NCBI RefSeq assembly: GCF_008831285.2
Contig: NC_045143.1
Span: 1,523,503-1,587,502, forward strand
From: Nymphaea colorata
Taxonomy: Eukaryota; Streptophyta; Magnoliopsida; Nymphaeales; Nymphaeaceae
Length of the DNA stretch: 64,000 nt
Direction of reading: 5' to 3'
Shown here: positions 12,864-24,692 of the stretch, in pieces
How the letters are laid out: every line of letters begins with the position of its first letter
How positions within the stretch are numbered: the stretch's first letter is position 1
Program-made: the position numbers and the translations under genes
The notes under the pieces: model-generated
Told to the model about the DNA's origin: nothing
Database searches by the model: none
What the model saw: only the letters and a program-made list of their open reading frames with translations

Positions 12864-15050
12864 GTGTCCGTTAACGAAGACAAGGAAGAAAACGTCCGAG
12901 CACGGGCAACCGGCTGAATCTCAAACGAGTTTGAATCCGGATCCGTATCGGATCCAAAACGTCGTTCTCAGCTTCAACCACAGACCATATTAAATTTGGA
13001 ACTCTGCAAATCAAATTCAAACTCACCACTTTTCTTGGTCATCGAACTAACAGTTTTTGCAAGAGATAAATTGTGAGTGGGGTAATGTGAGGCGTAAACA
13101 AGCAGGTAGAGGGTAGAGCACCGTCCCCCTACCGTGAGAGGGAAATCTTATGAAATAAAGAAAAAAAAAAAGAATTGAATTTAGTGTCCATGCAGGACAT
13201 AATATTTAAAAAGCTAGTCCTAGTGTCGTTGATTATGACAAGTTCCTCTTTTGTTTTGGTGGCGACTGGTCACCAACATTTTCTAATTCCATCGTCATTC
13301 TCTCTGGTGCTCAAGTCAAGTTAGCTCTATCTCCCACAGCCCTGTGCTTCATGTAGCTTATGGGGCAAGGGATAAGGTGGTTTTATTTCAAAAACAAAGT
13401 CCTAAATAGTGTCATTTAGAGGCTGGGGACACTTTGCGAGTGTCTCTTATGAGTCGGTCTTAATTTTTTTTTGAGCAGATTCATAAAACAATTATCGTAA
13501 ACCCCTTACAATAAATGTTGGGTTTGGAAGCAAAACATGGTTTTTGTCTTTAAAATAAAAGCTTAAACTGTGTTTGGGTAATGACAGTGATTAAGTTTGT
13601 GGCAAACCAACTTTCAATGTTTTGAATAAACTAGTCCGTGATGTAAGTTTTTCATAGAAAAGATCGATCTTGTTATCCAAACTCACAAACTGGATCTCAA
13701 AAACCTAGCTTGTTAACGCTATCATCCAAACACAAACTTAATTAGTTATCCATAAGTTTATAATTTTGACTGCCAACATTACTATTTGCATGCCTAAGGT
13801 CTAATGGCAGCCTAGAAACATCCTACTTTGAGTCTACGGGTTCAAAAAATTCTTCAATGGAGTTGACGCCCCATTATAACCATGCATTCATGGCTACCAG
13901 GATGGGAGTTTCAAACCAATAATGTGGTGCTTCATATATTTATGACATACTTAAACTATGTCTTCAATGTCAGCTTCCTCCTCCACGCGTCTCTAACAAT
14001 GTTAATTTGCCCAACTAACTTTCGTTCCACGCCTTTTCAGCGCCCACCATTTTGGCAACATTCGTAAGAAGAAGATATCAATGCCAATCGTATTTGGTAG
14101 AGAAAATAAATAAGATGGCATGATTTAGGTTCAGTTCTTGGTCATCAAATTAGAGTTTCAAACTTCCAATGGGAGGAAGAAGCCAAAGTTGGCCTGAGCC
14201 TAGAAGCGACGCGGACTCCGAGCCGTTTCACATGGCCCCAGCCCAGAAAACAAGGATGGCGGCGCCCCCACGCACTTTGCTTCACAAGTTGGCACATGTT
14301 CATGTGGATCTTCGGTTTCCTTGGTTTGAATGAATTGTATGGGTTTTAGTGTACATCTTTCGCTCTAAGCATGTGACATAAAATCTAAGGTGGCGTTTGG
14401 ATGATATCCTAACAAATTGGTTTTATAAAATATTTAATTATTTCAATCCGCTTTGAAAATTAAATTGAGTTGCGTGTTTGAGTAATAGGGCCAAAACATG
14501 TGTCTTAGTGAATGACATGGGGATGCAAGGTTGTTAACTCCCCTTTTAAAAACAGACTTTGTCAAAAAATGAATTTTGGCAAAACTTATCTTTTTGGTAT
14601 CATTCAGACCCACATGAAAAGTAGTTTTCTATAAAGAGTTGGAACTGGAAAAAGCGAAATAAATAATTAAATCGCAGATTATCTATTAACAGTTGATTTT
14701 GAAAAAAAAATCGAAAACTAATTAATCCCACAAAGATAGCTGAAAAAAATTTCGTGACATAAAATGGCCGGACTTTTTATTACTTAAATTTCTGAAGAAA
14801 AAAAAAAGAAAGAAAAAACAAAAATTCCCCAACACTTCTACATGGTTTGCAGATTAAAGCCCAATATGAATCACAACCACTTTCGAACATCAAAATCAAG
14901 TACTTGGTTTTTTCCGTTGGCACGTAGACAAAAAAGTTGGCGAAGAGCCAAATTTGCCATCAATCACGCCAGGATTGCGGCTGTGATTAAAAGGCTTGCT
15001 TTTCAAACTCACCATAGGGGTCAAGGATACTAGTTTGACAAACTCTCGCT
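12864..15050. other. Intergenic stretch
   Basis: No gene is recognised. It is AT-rich and contains one TIR-bounded repeat, listed separately, plus a GGCGTTTGGATGATATC motif near 14394 that resembles the ends of common plant MITEs. The last part, 14985-15107, is the promoter and leader of the following gene. Confidence 0.4.
13569..13734. mobile_element. Small MITE-like element with TGTGTTTGG ends
   Basis: TGTGTTTGGGTAATGA at 13569 is mirrored by CTATCATCCAAACACA at 13719-13734, whose reverse complement begins TGTGTTTGGATGAT. The pair bounds 166 bases with no coding potential. This is the form of a non-autonomous DNA transposon. I see no clear target duplication, so the exact ends are uncertain. 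Confidence 0.4.
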
Positions 15051-15107
15051 CTCGCCCTCCCTCGCCTTATCTCCAAAATCTCGGGCCAAGAGCTTCCTAA
15101 CTTATCG

Positions 15108-15695
15108 ATGGCGCTGCTCTCCTTGCAGCTTTCTCACCCCTTCCCTGCGACCGTCTCGCCGCGCACCTCTTCCGCCACCACCAAGTCCGCCACCACCAGC
15201 ATTCCCTTCCCGAGGCGCCCACAAGCGGAGCCCAGCGATGTCGGTGAGACTTCAGACGACTCTCCCGCCTCGACGCCGGAGTCCGATGATTTCGACTCCC
15301 GGTTGGCGCAAGTACGGCTGAAGTACCGGAGCGGCACCGGCAAGAAGGCCGAGAAGAGGAAATCCCGCAAGTCCGGGGCTGACGGGGCCTCGTCGAAGAA
15401 GGGCAGCCTCTTCCTCCCCGCCATCCCGCTCAAGGAGCCCGTTTCCAGCGGCCTTAAGGTGGATTTCGGGTTCAGCCCCTACACGGAGCGGCTAAACGGC
15501 CGACTGGCAGCCCTGGGCCTGGCGGCGCTGCTGCTGGTGGAGCTTGGCTCCGGGAAGAGCCTCATCAGTTACCACTCGCCGCCGGTGCTCTTTCTCCAGG
15601 TTTACACGGTCGCTGCGGCGGGTGCTCTGTTTATCAAGTATGAGAAGGAGAAGATCAGCATTTGGCCGCAAAAAAAGGATTCAGGTGCGGCCTAG
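15108..15695 (+). CDS. LHC-like chloroplast membrane protein
   Basis: A single-exon gene for 195 residues with an ATG start. Residues 1-45 are rich in Ser, Thr and Ala and nearly free of acids until 41, as in a chloroplast transit peptide. A charged Lys/Arg-rich middle follows (75-100). The motif ERLNGRLAALG at 127-137 matches the chlorophyll-binding helix signature of the light-harvesting superfamily (E..NGR.A..G) and runs into a hydrophobic helix (134-148). A second hydrophobic stretch lies at 158-177, followed by a charged tail. By family analogy it should be a thylakoid protein of the light-harvesting-like group, near one-helix/HLIP proteins, with a photoprotective or assembly role. I cannot name the exact orthologue. 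Codons are GC-rich, as often seen in intronless plastid-protein genes. Confidence 0.75.
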   Translation: MALLSLQLSHPFPATVSPRTSSATTKSATTSIPFPRRPQAEPSDVGETSDDSPASTPESDDFDSRLAQVRLKYRSGTGKKAEKRKSRKSGADGASSKKGSLFLPAIPLKEPVSSGLKVDFGFSPYTERLNGRLAALGLAALLLVELGSGKSLISYHSPPVLFLQVYTVAAAGALFIKYEKEKISIWPQKKDSGAA

Positions 15696-15699
15696 TTTG

Positions 15700-16290
15700 A
15701 CGGCATTCTTCTTCTGCTCCTGTGCCATTTGTTTCCTCTTTCTGCCATAATCGTCCCACTTGCTGGTATTGAACCATCGTTCTTATGTGATATAATGCTC
15801 CCTCTTTCTCTTGATTGTGTTGGATATTCCTCTTTGGCTGAAAATCCTCACTGTTACATGAGACAATTACGATTCCTTCGTTCGTTTTCTTTGTTAAATC
15901 GTCCAAAATAGGTCCATGTGAATCCAGCAAAATGGAAACGTACCATATCTGGAGGTTTGATGTATCATGTATGCAAATCTTGCAACTGTAAGCTCTTCCA
16001 ATCTTGATACTAGGGCATTGTTTATTTGTGCTTACAATATGAGCGGCTGACTCTCCTCAGCTGGACAAAGGGTCAAGCAGCATGGAAACTGAGAATAGAA
16101 ATCTCAGGTTTCTTATGATTTATGTTAGCTTTCGAGAGAGCAGGACGAGCATTTTCATCCTACCCCTGATTAAAAGTGCAAGCCCTCACCCTTCTCTAAC
16201 GTCCTAACCATGGAATCACTTCCAGGAAACAATGCAGTAACCCCCACCTTTCTCTATCGTCTTAAGTTCCTAACCATGGAATTACTCCGA
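15700..16290. other. Downstream region with an imperfect tandem duplication
   Basis: It holds the 3' trailer of the LHC-like gene and then no gene. From about 16186 to 16292, a unit of about 65 bases occurs twice: CCTAACCATGGAATCAC near 16204 is repeated as CCTAACCATGGAATTAC near 16269. The second copy is interrupted on its right by the hAT-like element that starts at 16293. Confidence 0.5.
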
Positions 16291-16292
16291 GG

Positions 16293-16516
16293 CAGGGGCG
16301 GAGGGAGGAGGAAGGCTACCTCGGCCATGGCGCTACTGCCAATTTTAAAAAGAAAAAAATTACATTTTTAAAAAGAAAAAAATTACATTGCAAAAATTAA
16401 AAATTTTTAGTGCTTAATGTATTATATTATTTATATTCAAATTCAGTTTGGACATACTCGAATCCAGAGGTTGTATTGTTTGGTTCGTTCCTAAAAAAAT
16501 CTCGACTTCGCTCCTG
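16293..16516. mobile_element. hAT-like MITE, 224 bp
   Basis: The left end reads CAGGGGCGGAGGGAGG. The right end, read on the minus strand, is CAGGAGCGAAGTCGAG. CAGGGGCGGA ends are typical of plant hAT elements (established). The interior is AT-rich with no coding potential. The flanking 8-mers CTCCGAGG and CTTCGAAA agree at 5 of 8 positions, a possible decayed target duplication. It sits inside the second unit of a local tandem duplication, so insertion followed duplication. Confidence 0.5.
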
Positions 16517-16898
16517 CTTCGAAAAAAAAAAAAAACAGTAACCAAGTGCAAATGGTTCACATGGGCGCTGCTAAGCTATCCAAGTAACTATACACAAATT
16601 ACATCAAAAGGTTTAGACTACTGATTTTGATAACATATGTGAAACATTCTCCATGCACGTGCTTAGGCTTTCACCAACATCCTTGACCAACACCACACTA
16701 GTTTGAGTATAATGCGCGTTGTATCCTAGTAAATAATTCGAGAGTAAATAAGCTTAGTTGCTCCAATGGGTTTGGCGTTGCTGGTCAGACCAACGATTGG
16801 TAAAAAGTGAGTCTTTGATTCCATTCCCAGCTGACTCCTACACTACCCATACCAGGCTAGGGTCCTTGTTCTGACCAACTCAAAGAAGTTATGAACCA

Positions 16899-16999
16899 TG
16901 TCAAAATTCTGTGGAAGGAGAGAACCAGAGATAGAAAGAGAGGGAAAACGAGAGAAGAAGATATTTTATTGATTGTAAACTAGAAGGAAAGAACCAGAT

Positions 17000-17041
<42 letters not shown>

Positions 17042-17089
17042 ATTGTAAACTTATGATACATATAATCTCTTTGGCTTTAGTTTTTAACA
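16899..17089 (-). repeat. LTR (left) of the older Copia fossil
   Basis: It starts TGTCAAAATTC and ends TTTTTAACA before a purine-rich tract read on the minus strand. It shares GGAAGGAGAGAACCAGAGA and CATGATACATATAATCTCT-like blocks with the right copy. It is longer than its partner mainly because of an AT microsatellite at 17002-17040. Confidence 0.65.
17002..17040. repeat. AT microsatellite inside the LTR
   Basis: About 19 AT units in a row. It is absent from the other LTR of the same element, so it expanded after insertion. Confidence 0.95.
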
Positions 17090-19619
17090 CTCCCCTTCAA
17101 GTTGATGTCCTGGGTTGCCAAGTGCCAACTTGCTTCTTATATTGTGGAATGCTTCTCGTCCCAAGGGTTTGGTAAACATGTCCGCAACTTGCTTAGTTGT
17201 GGGAAGGAATTGAGTTTGGATGTCTCCATTTTGAATCTTGTCTCTAACTATATGACAATCAATCTCGATGTGTTTTATCCTCTCATGAAACATTGGATTG
17301 GCTGCAATATGCATTGCAACAAGATGTGAACTATGCGAACAATGTCTTGCATCGTTATGGCCAGATATATTAGTTTTCCAATTATCTTCCTATAATGATT
17401 TGGATTTTGATTATGTCTCCTTTTTCATGTCAAGCTTTATGTGTTGTTTCCAGGTGTGTGAAACAGTTTTGCTCCCACGTGTCATGTCTCATGGAGTATG
17501 TTGAGAAGATATTTCTTTTGAGATAAGAAGATACAAGCCTTTGAAGTAGCTAATTCTATGTCAAGAATATATGAGTCTGCCTAAGTCTTTCAAACTTTTC
17601 ATTCATCATGTGTTATAGAGAATTGATTGCATTCAAGTCGTCATCTGCAATGATGATGTCATCCATATACACTACAACAAATGTACTTACTATAGTACCA
17701 ATTTTAGAAAATAATGAGGAATCTGCTTTGGATTGAATATAGCCCATGTCTTTGAGAAAACTAGCAAGTTTAAAAAATCAATTTTGAGATGACTGCTTAA
17801 ACCCCTAGATAGTCTTATTTAGACATGTCATTCATTCCTCCCCTTGTGAGCTGAATCTAAGAGGTAACTGCATATAAACTTATTCCTCTAAATCACCATG
17901 TATAAAGGCGTTGTTGAAAAAGTGTCACTTTTAAATAGCTGCAATAGATTGGTATTTGATTTTGAATACCCATTTGCAGTCGATGGGAGCTTTGGCGGGA
18001 GGAATCTTCGTGGCAATCCAAGTATGATTGGCTTCTAATGCATCAATTTCAGCCTTTATAACATCATGCAATTTAGGGTCCTGCATGGCTTGGGCAAAGG
18101 AAGAAGGTGGCTTGGGCAAAGGAAGAAGGTTCACATTGCTCAAGAAGGGTAGACATGAAATACTTGCAGGTTGGATTGAAGTTAGTGACATCAAGACATT
18201 GTGCAATCGGGTAATGAATACCTTTTGCAATCGGGTAATGAGTACCTTTTGTAGGGCTTGGGTCACCACTCTTCAACGAATAGCTGAAATTGGGCAAGAC
18301 TGAGAAGCATTTGTAGTCCTTAAGATGAGTCAGTATATGCTTAGGGTGTGTATATGCTTAGGGTGTGTACTGAGAATCACCATGAGTAGGCTCGATTGAT
18401 TGAGGAATGAAACCAAGGTTGGTCTCATCATCTAGATTAGATTGGGTATTGTTTAAAAGTTCAAACTGACTATTATCGTTTTCAGGATTGACATGAGGTT
18501 TGCTTGGGTTTAAAAGAAACTCATGTTCACCTAAGACGTAATCATTGAATGGTAAAGGAAGAACCAGAGCTTTCATAGAACCACACAAACAATCTGGGAT
18601 ATTGACATAGAGAGCTAACTCATTCCATAATCCATTCATTCTTGTGTAAAGAACTGCAATAAAGTATTGATTTTGCTTGCAGTTCATTATCTGAAATTGT
18701 ATTTGGTAAATTCTTGGGCTATTGGCTTGAAAAAAAGAAGCCTTAAGATCGCTTCAAACTTGGGCAGCAGTTTTGCATGAATTACATCAGTCAATAGATC
18801 ATTGTGGTTAGAGTTTAAAATCCAAGACTGAACGAGGTGGTTGCATTTTTCCCATGTAGCTTTGAGGAAAATGGGGCTGTCAGGTTTGGCAATTGATCCG
18901 TCAATAAATACTAGCTTGCTTTTGGCAGAAAGAGCCATTGTCATTATCTTTCTCTACATCATACAGTTATCTCATGACATTAGAGACTAAAGGGGTACCT
19001 AGTCCATGAAGTCGTCCATAAGATTGGGTTCCTTTAGGATAGCCTCTCTCCTTTCTGCCATCTTCTCAGTTAACCTTGCTCTGCAGTTGCAATCGTGGAT
19101 GTCTGCTCTTGTGACCTTCGGAGTAATGGGGGCACCTGTAGCAAGTGGTACAACAGGGCATTTGAAGGCAAAAGGATACCCAACACCAGTTAGCCTATCT
19201 GTGGCACTTATAGCTTCAGCAGACACTTGTCCAAGACCTGCCCCTGCTTTAGGATGCCAATAATGCACCCATATGCAAACTCCAACCTCTGTCTGCACAG
19301 AACGCAGCTGTATGTTCGCAGCAACAAGAGGCGACTGCGCAGTCTCCTCCTCGCACGACTCAACAGACACCACCACAAAAAGCAGAGGTCACAACCTAGA
19401 AATAAACATGGAATATTGAAGGCAGTGATGCAAATTCGATTACCAGACTAAGATCAATCGACAAGATTGATCATCTGTTGTGTGCGGGTGAGAGGGGAGG
19501 CGGCACTGCAACTCTTTGTGCCCAAAACAGGGGACAGTAGGACATGTGGCCAGAAATCTCACGATTCCAGCCGACTCTGACCACCACTCAGGTTGAACTC
19601 ATTGTAACTAGGACACGTG

Positions 19620-20190
19620 GAGATGTTGTCTGATTAATATTGCGGTGAATGGTCGCCGGTGGTGACAGCGCCGTGCAAAAGAACAGAGGGGCGGAAGTCT
19701 GCATTTGATGCCACATGAACAGTAGACAGGCAGCCGAACATTTGTTGATTCCGGCTGTTTCAAACATCGGTTCCGGTCGAGCTTGGGCTCGTTGGAATCG
19801 TAACAAACCGGAGATGTTGTCTAAGTAATATCTCGGTGAATGGATATTGGTGGTGACAGCGCTGTGTAGAAGAACGGAGGAGCGGAAGTCTGCGTTTAAT
19901 GCCATAGGAACAGCAAAGAGGCGGCGAGAGTTTTGTAGATTTCGGTCGGCTCAATCCTCGGTTCTGGTTGAGCTTGGGCTCGTTGAAACCATAACAGACC
20001 AGAGATGCAGCCTGAGTAATATCGCGGTGAATGGATGCCGGTGCTGGTGACGGTGATCTAAAAAACGGGCGTCGGGATTTCTTTGGCTGAAAGAGGGATG
20101 GCTGGAAATCCAATGATTCTGGCCTGTAGGGATTACCTCCAGGGGCGAGCTTGGGCTCGTTAGAATCGCCACACTTCAAAGGTGCTGCCT
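19620..20190. repeat. Three-copy tandem repeat, about 190-bp unit
   Basis: Units begin GAGATGTTGTCTGA at 19620, GAGATGTTGTCTAAG at 19811 and GAGATGCAGCCTGAG at 20003; a partial fourth start lies near 20179. Spacings are about 191, 192 and 176. Each unit carries GAGCTTGGGCTCGTT and a GGTGAATGG block. The array lies between the right LTR and the gag-like part of the older Copia fossil, that is in its leader. Repeat arrays in retroelement leaders are known; this one is described here from the sequence alone. Confidence 0.8.
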
Positions 20191-20307
20191 GAAGGTTGAA
20201 AGAATTATCGTTGGAGATTCACTATGTGTCTCCTTGGTCTGTCAAATTGAAAATTGCTGCATAGGCATCACAGGTTATTGCTCATCTTTAACCATTCTCT
20301 TATACCA

Positions 20308-20405
20308 AGTTAAAATTCAGTGGAAGGAGAGAACCAGAGAGTGAGAGAGAGGAAAAACGAGAGAAGATATTGTCAACTCATGATACATATAATCTCTGCC
20401 TTTAG
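20308..20405 (-). repeat. LTR (right) of the older Copia fossil, shortened
   Basis: It aligns with the left LTR from TTAAAATTC to CTCTGCCTTTAG, then similarity stops. It is about half the length of the left copy. Confidence 0.55.
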
Positions 20406-22540
20406 CGATATTCGTTTGAAACCTTCAATCTTGCCTAAGATCAAGGAACAACTAATCTTGGCTAAGATTCCTTAACAAGAAGATTGATTTGGCTTATTTT
20501 GACAAGGCAATGTCTTTCTAACAAACCAAAACAATCAATCACTTAACAACTCCTTTTATAAGTCATTAAAGATCTCTTAAAATTTTCAACATGAAAAAAG
20601 CGAAGCATTATACTAACCTAAGTAGCTCTACACCTTGAAAGGAAGGAGAACAGGGAAGGCTTTGCTCCTCGTTTCTCACTAAGTTTGGCTTGGGCTCGAC
20701 CATCCACGCTAGCTTTGAGTTCTTTCATTTAACCGCTTACATTCAGCAAGTCTTCAACAAGGAACTACTGCAATAGATGGACTGTTATAGTTTAAAAAGC
20801 AAATGCCATTTTACCCTTCACCAATAATGTGTTTTGTCCGTTCATTTTACTTCTTGTACTATTAATCTCTCTCCCCTTTCTTCCTCGGCACCAAAGTTTC
20901 ACGATTGTTCGTTGCCGCTCTTTTCCTTTGTTATTACGTAGCACGACTATCTCCAGATGTCCATTACATCATTTTGGCTCCTTGAAAGGATTATCAATGT
21001 TTTCCTTTAACTTCATCTCAAACCATTATTCTCCTATTATAATGACTCCTCTCTCTCTCTCTCGCTCGCTCACACACAACACACACACTAATCAGAGTTT
21101 TAAATACTAGCTTTACTTCTCTTTGGTGGTTGAAATCTCTAAGCAAATCAATGGCACGTAATGTGGAAAGTGCAATTTACTTTAGTGTGCAGTTCAATGC
21201 TGCAGTGCGACAAAGGTTGTCAGATTGATAAAATTTAGAAAGTTGTCACTATAAAACAGTCACTAAATTGGCATGAACCATGGTTTATAATACGGCAATA
21301 GTTTATTATAGCTTTAACTATGATTTATAGCTCTTTTTTAGCAATGAATTTTTACATTTGAGCTATTCTGCAGCTATCCAACATACGATAGCATCAATTT
21401 TCATATTATATATATATATAGAGAGAGAGTATAATATAATAGTCTCACAGGACATGGGACCTTTATAAAGAATTTTTTGGTGCTATTCGGCTCCCACCGG
21501 TGATCATGCACGTCTTAGTCGCACAACAAGATAAGATAATATGGATGGCCACTAGTTTTCTTTCACCTGTTTCTGATGATTTAATTATTTTCCACTAAGA
21601 TTCTTCAAAAAATTAATGAATATCGCTGCAGTTGCTACAATTAAGGATGGCGTTGGCGAATTTATTTTGTTGGCCCCTTAGCCCTGTTAATCTTGCAGTT
21701 CCTTAGTTTCGAAGCTTCTCCTATAACTTGCTTGGAAGGTTCGGTAGATCTAAGATGCATTTTTCAATTCAAGTGTCCCACTGTCCCACCATTTGACGAT
21801 GGATTTTAAAGATTTGCCGGATAAGTTGAAAGATCGTGGATTGTGAATGAGCGAGAGCTGCACGACCACTCGTCGTGGACGCGGTTGCCTGTGAAATGAG
21901 TCGATCGTGGGAACATTTTCAAACGCTATAAAATTAATGGTCGTAAAAAAAAAGGAAGCATCAAATGTCGGCCGGATAATTGAACGGCAGAGCTTTTCTT
22001 CTCAAGCAAATCCACTTTTCAAGTTCCAACGAGTAACTTGAATTGGTGGCGTGAGGGAAGCGGTGACTGTTAATGGGGAGAGGGGGAGAGTTGGTGGGTT
22101 CCTGCAACTTTTCCTCAAAGTCAATTGCTTAATGCGGTTTGACATCTCCGCCTGTTAATTGACCATACGAAGAGTAAAAAAATTTGTTTTCTTTGCACGA
22201 AACAATTAGAAGAGATGCCAAAAGTTTTGGCAGAACTTCTTTGACAAATCATGTTGGTCGATGGAGCAGAGATATCATTTTCATTTTTAAATTGGTCCGT
22301 GATTAAGACTGCTAAGATCTAGAGTGGATAAATTCATACCAATTAAATAACAACTTTGAGGAAAGATCTAGCAAGAATTGGTTTCTAAGATTCAAAATTC
22401 AGTAAGGTTATAAGCCCATGAAAGAAAAATAAAATCTTGAGAAGAAAACGGATCGATTTAGAGCGAACTGGACCCCAACTTTCCTAACTGTCGCGTGCGA
22501 CTAACGCGTAGAATGCGTGGGCTCTCCTCTCCCTTTCCCT
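20406..22540. other. Intergenic stretch, low-complexity DNA
   Basis: No gene is recognised. A CT-rich run followed by CA repeats lies at about 21046-21090, and an AT/GA run at 21405-21430. The final 300 bases are the upstream region of the glycine-rich protein gene. Confidence 0.4.
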
Positions 22541-22549
22541 CCGAAAATG

Positions 22550-22555
22550 TATAAG
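22550..22555 (+). promoter_or_regulatory. TATA box of the glycine-rich protein gene
   Basis: TATAAG in an otherwise GC-balanced context, followed about 30 bases later by a CT- and purine-rich leader. It precedes a plausible noncoding first exon that ends at a GT near 22650. It is far from the coding start, but the coding exon has an acceptor (TTTCAG) 17 bases before its ATG, which demands an upstream noncoding exon. Confidence 0.45.
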
Positions 22556-22579
22556 AGCCACCGCTCTCCGGCGGCTGAG

Positions 22580-22649
22580 GAAAAATCAGAGTTTCCCCAA
22601 GTTCAGGGGTTCGTTTCCGCCGAGGAGGAAGGGAGGACCGACGGGTTAG
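22580..22649 (+). other. Probable noncoding first exon of the GRP-A3 gene
   Basis: Inferred from the TATA box at 22550 and a donor AG/GTCTCT at 22650. Splicing to the acceptor at 25361-25363 would remove a 2.7-kb 5'UTR intron. Other donors nearby are possible, so the end is uncertain. Confidence 0.35.
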
Positions 22650-23866
22650 GTCTCTGCGCATCTGTCTCTCTCTCTCTCTTTTTCTGAGAATTCTCCATCT
22701 TCATTTGAGCTTCTATTTGGTCGGCGTGGGGTATGCCTTTTTCCTTTTCCATTTGCTTGTGTTGCTGTTGTTGTTTCCGTTGCATGTGATGATCGATCTG
22801 GGGTCCTTCTTCCGGTTTCTCTGTTCGATGAAATTATAGAATTCGACTTCCTGCATCTCTGGGTCATAAGAATGAAGTTTTGATCAGGGAGAGGCAAATA
22901 TCTTGGAAGGACGTTGCAAGTCGGGATGTATTGATGCGTGTAGTCGGCGTTCTTGAATTGACGCGATTTGATTAATTGCAGCCAAAAATAACTTTGAAAC
23001 TGTAATTTCTTTATTGTGGGAGTTGCTATTCTGCTCTCTCTCTTTCTCCGCTTGGGAGGACCTGCGGCGTTTGACGATAGATTTAGCAGGAAACGTTGCT
23101 GAAAATTTGGCAGGAGTTTTTGTGCTTTCTTTGTAATCTTCATTCGTTTGCAAGTGAAAGTTTCACAATTCCTTTGCCTTTCCTTTTGTTTGTGCGTCTG
23201 TCGGTGTTCTTGACGCATGATTAGAAACTTAGAGTACGGTTGCATGTACAGCTTTTTGTACATTTGGTCGCCACGTATTGGATCTAGCGTATTCGTGTAT
23301 CAATTTCGTCGTTTCCTTAAATTAGTAAGTTCAAATCATTTCTAGTGCATAAATTAGATTGTTTTATGTTAGTAAGAGAGCGGCAAGGAGCTTGTGAGGA
23401 CAACTTAAACATCATCTTGGAGCTAGTCGATGCATGAAAGTCTGGTGGCCACAACAATTTTGTTCTCGGAATGCATGTGTGGTTCTGCTTGTGTGCATCT
23501 TATGTCAAGAATGTATCTTGTTCTGCAAATATGGCTGCTTTTTATCTGGTGGCTGTTCAACGTTCCCTGGAAAAATTTTCGCTAGTCCGAATGTAAACAG
23601 TGGTATATGACATTTCTTTTATTCTCCACTTTCCTTGCACGAATATCTTTGTGTGGATTAAGAAGCAGGAAAAAGGACGCTTCTTCTTGCCGGCCTTTCT
23701 TTAAGTTCTTATTTTGAACTGTTCCATTTCTTTTGTTAAGGTTTTCTTCGTACAGAGTGTGAACCATAGTCATAAATATGGCCAACGCGTCTTCAAAGGG
23801 CAAGGTTTCTCTCGTATAGTTTGTCCACAAAGCTGAAAGTCTCACCAAAAGTTTGACAATTTTTTA

Positions 23867-24050
23867 GAAAAAAAAATCCTAAAAATTAGGAAAAAGTAAT
23901 ATAATTGAAAAACTAACAAGAAAACACAAAAAAGAATAGATAAAATGATCGAAATTATGTTTGAAGATAAATAATTTAACTTAAGTTTTAAAGTAAAACT
24001 AAAATAAAAAAATAATAAAAATGCAATAAAAGCCCAAAAAAATCATTTTT
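23867..24050. repeat. AT-rich dispersed repeat, copy 1
   Basis: ATTAGGAAAAAGTAA, then GATAAAATG, then TTTAACTTAAGTTTTAA occur here in the same order and spacing as at 61012-61160. The two copies are about 37 kb apart in the same orientation. This copy lies in the 5'UTR intron of the glycine-rich protein gene. The class is unknown. Confidence 0.6.
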
Positions 24051-24692
24051 TAGTTTTGAAAAAATAACATTTTTTATCATTTTTTAAAGACGCATTTCCT
24101 GTGGTCTGAACTATCTATGTGCAAATCTCAAAGTTCAAGTGTTTCCAAAAGGTTTGAGTTCCATCTCTGAGATCTAAAGCTAGGTCATATCTCAGAGTGC
24201 TAATAAGAATGAGATAGATTTGATAAAACTGCTTTGTATCGTGAGTATAGTAGTTTAAGATTGTTAGGATTCATAATTTAAAGCAATGAATGCTACATAT
24301 AACATTCTCAAAGAGAAACTGTGGTGCACACTTGCTGGTCTCACATGCAACTATAAACTATAAAGTGGTTAATAATTTTATGCTTAATTAATAATTTATG
24401 CTCTGTGAATAGCAATTACAATTATGCAAGTCTGCTAATTTTGTTGATATTCCTAGTAGACTTTGCTGCTTCTAGTTTTTTTGTATTATGCTTTCTGTTC
24501 TTTCTATTTCCCCTTATCTAGCTTTATCATGGGTGGCTTTGCTTGTAGCTGTTTTTGTTTTAGATTGACTGTTTGGAGGTCATTCTTTCCTTTTGCCGTC
24601 AGAATTTGCAAATTGAAGAACCATTTTTGGGTTTTGGAAAGTAAAGCTTTTTTTAAAGGGATAATGATCAAGTGTTGGTGGTGTATCTTAGA

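Larger units (their letters stand above)
16899..20405 (-). mobile_element. Old Ty1/Copia-type LTR retroelement fossil (broken)
   Basis: Direct repeats bound the element at 16899-17089 and about 20308-20405. Between them, on the minus strand, are gag-like sequence (around 18690-18940), a reverse-transcriptase start (around 17980-18200) and the C-terminal RNase H piece (17084-17314, with ADMFTKPL). The order fits Copia read on the minus strand. A primer-binding-like stretch lies at about 20290-20307 and a purine-rich tract next to 17090. The element is much shorter than an intact Copia, so large parts are gone. It is clearly broken many times (roughly ten or more interruptions), and its two LTRs have diverged in sequence and length. 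It looks older than the Copia fossil at 34-38.8 kb. Confidence 0.8.

Noticed and set aside
17002-17040. Possible origin or regulatory AT element
   Set aside because: It is a simple AT microsatellite within an LTR.
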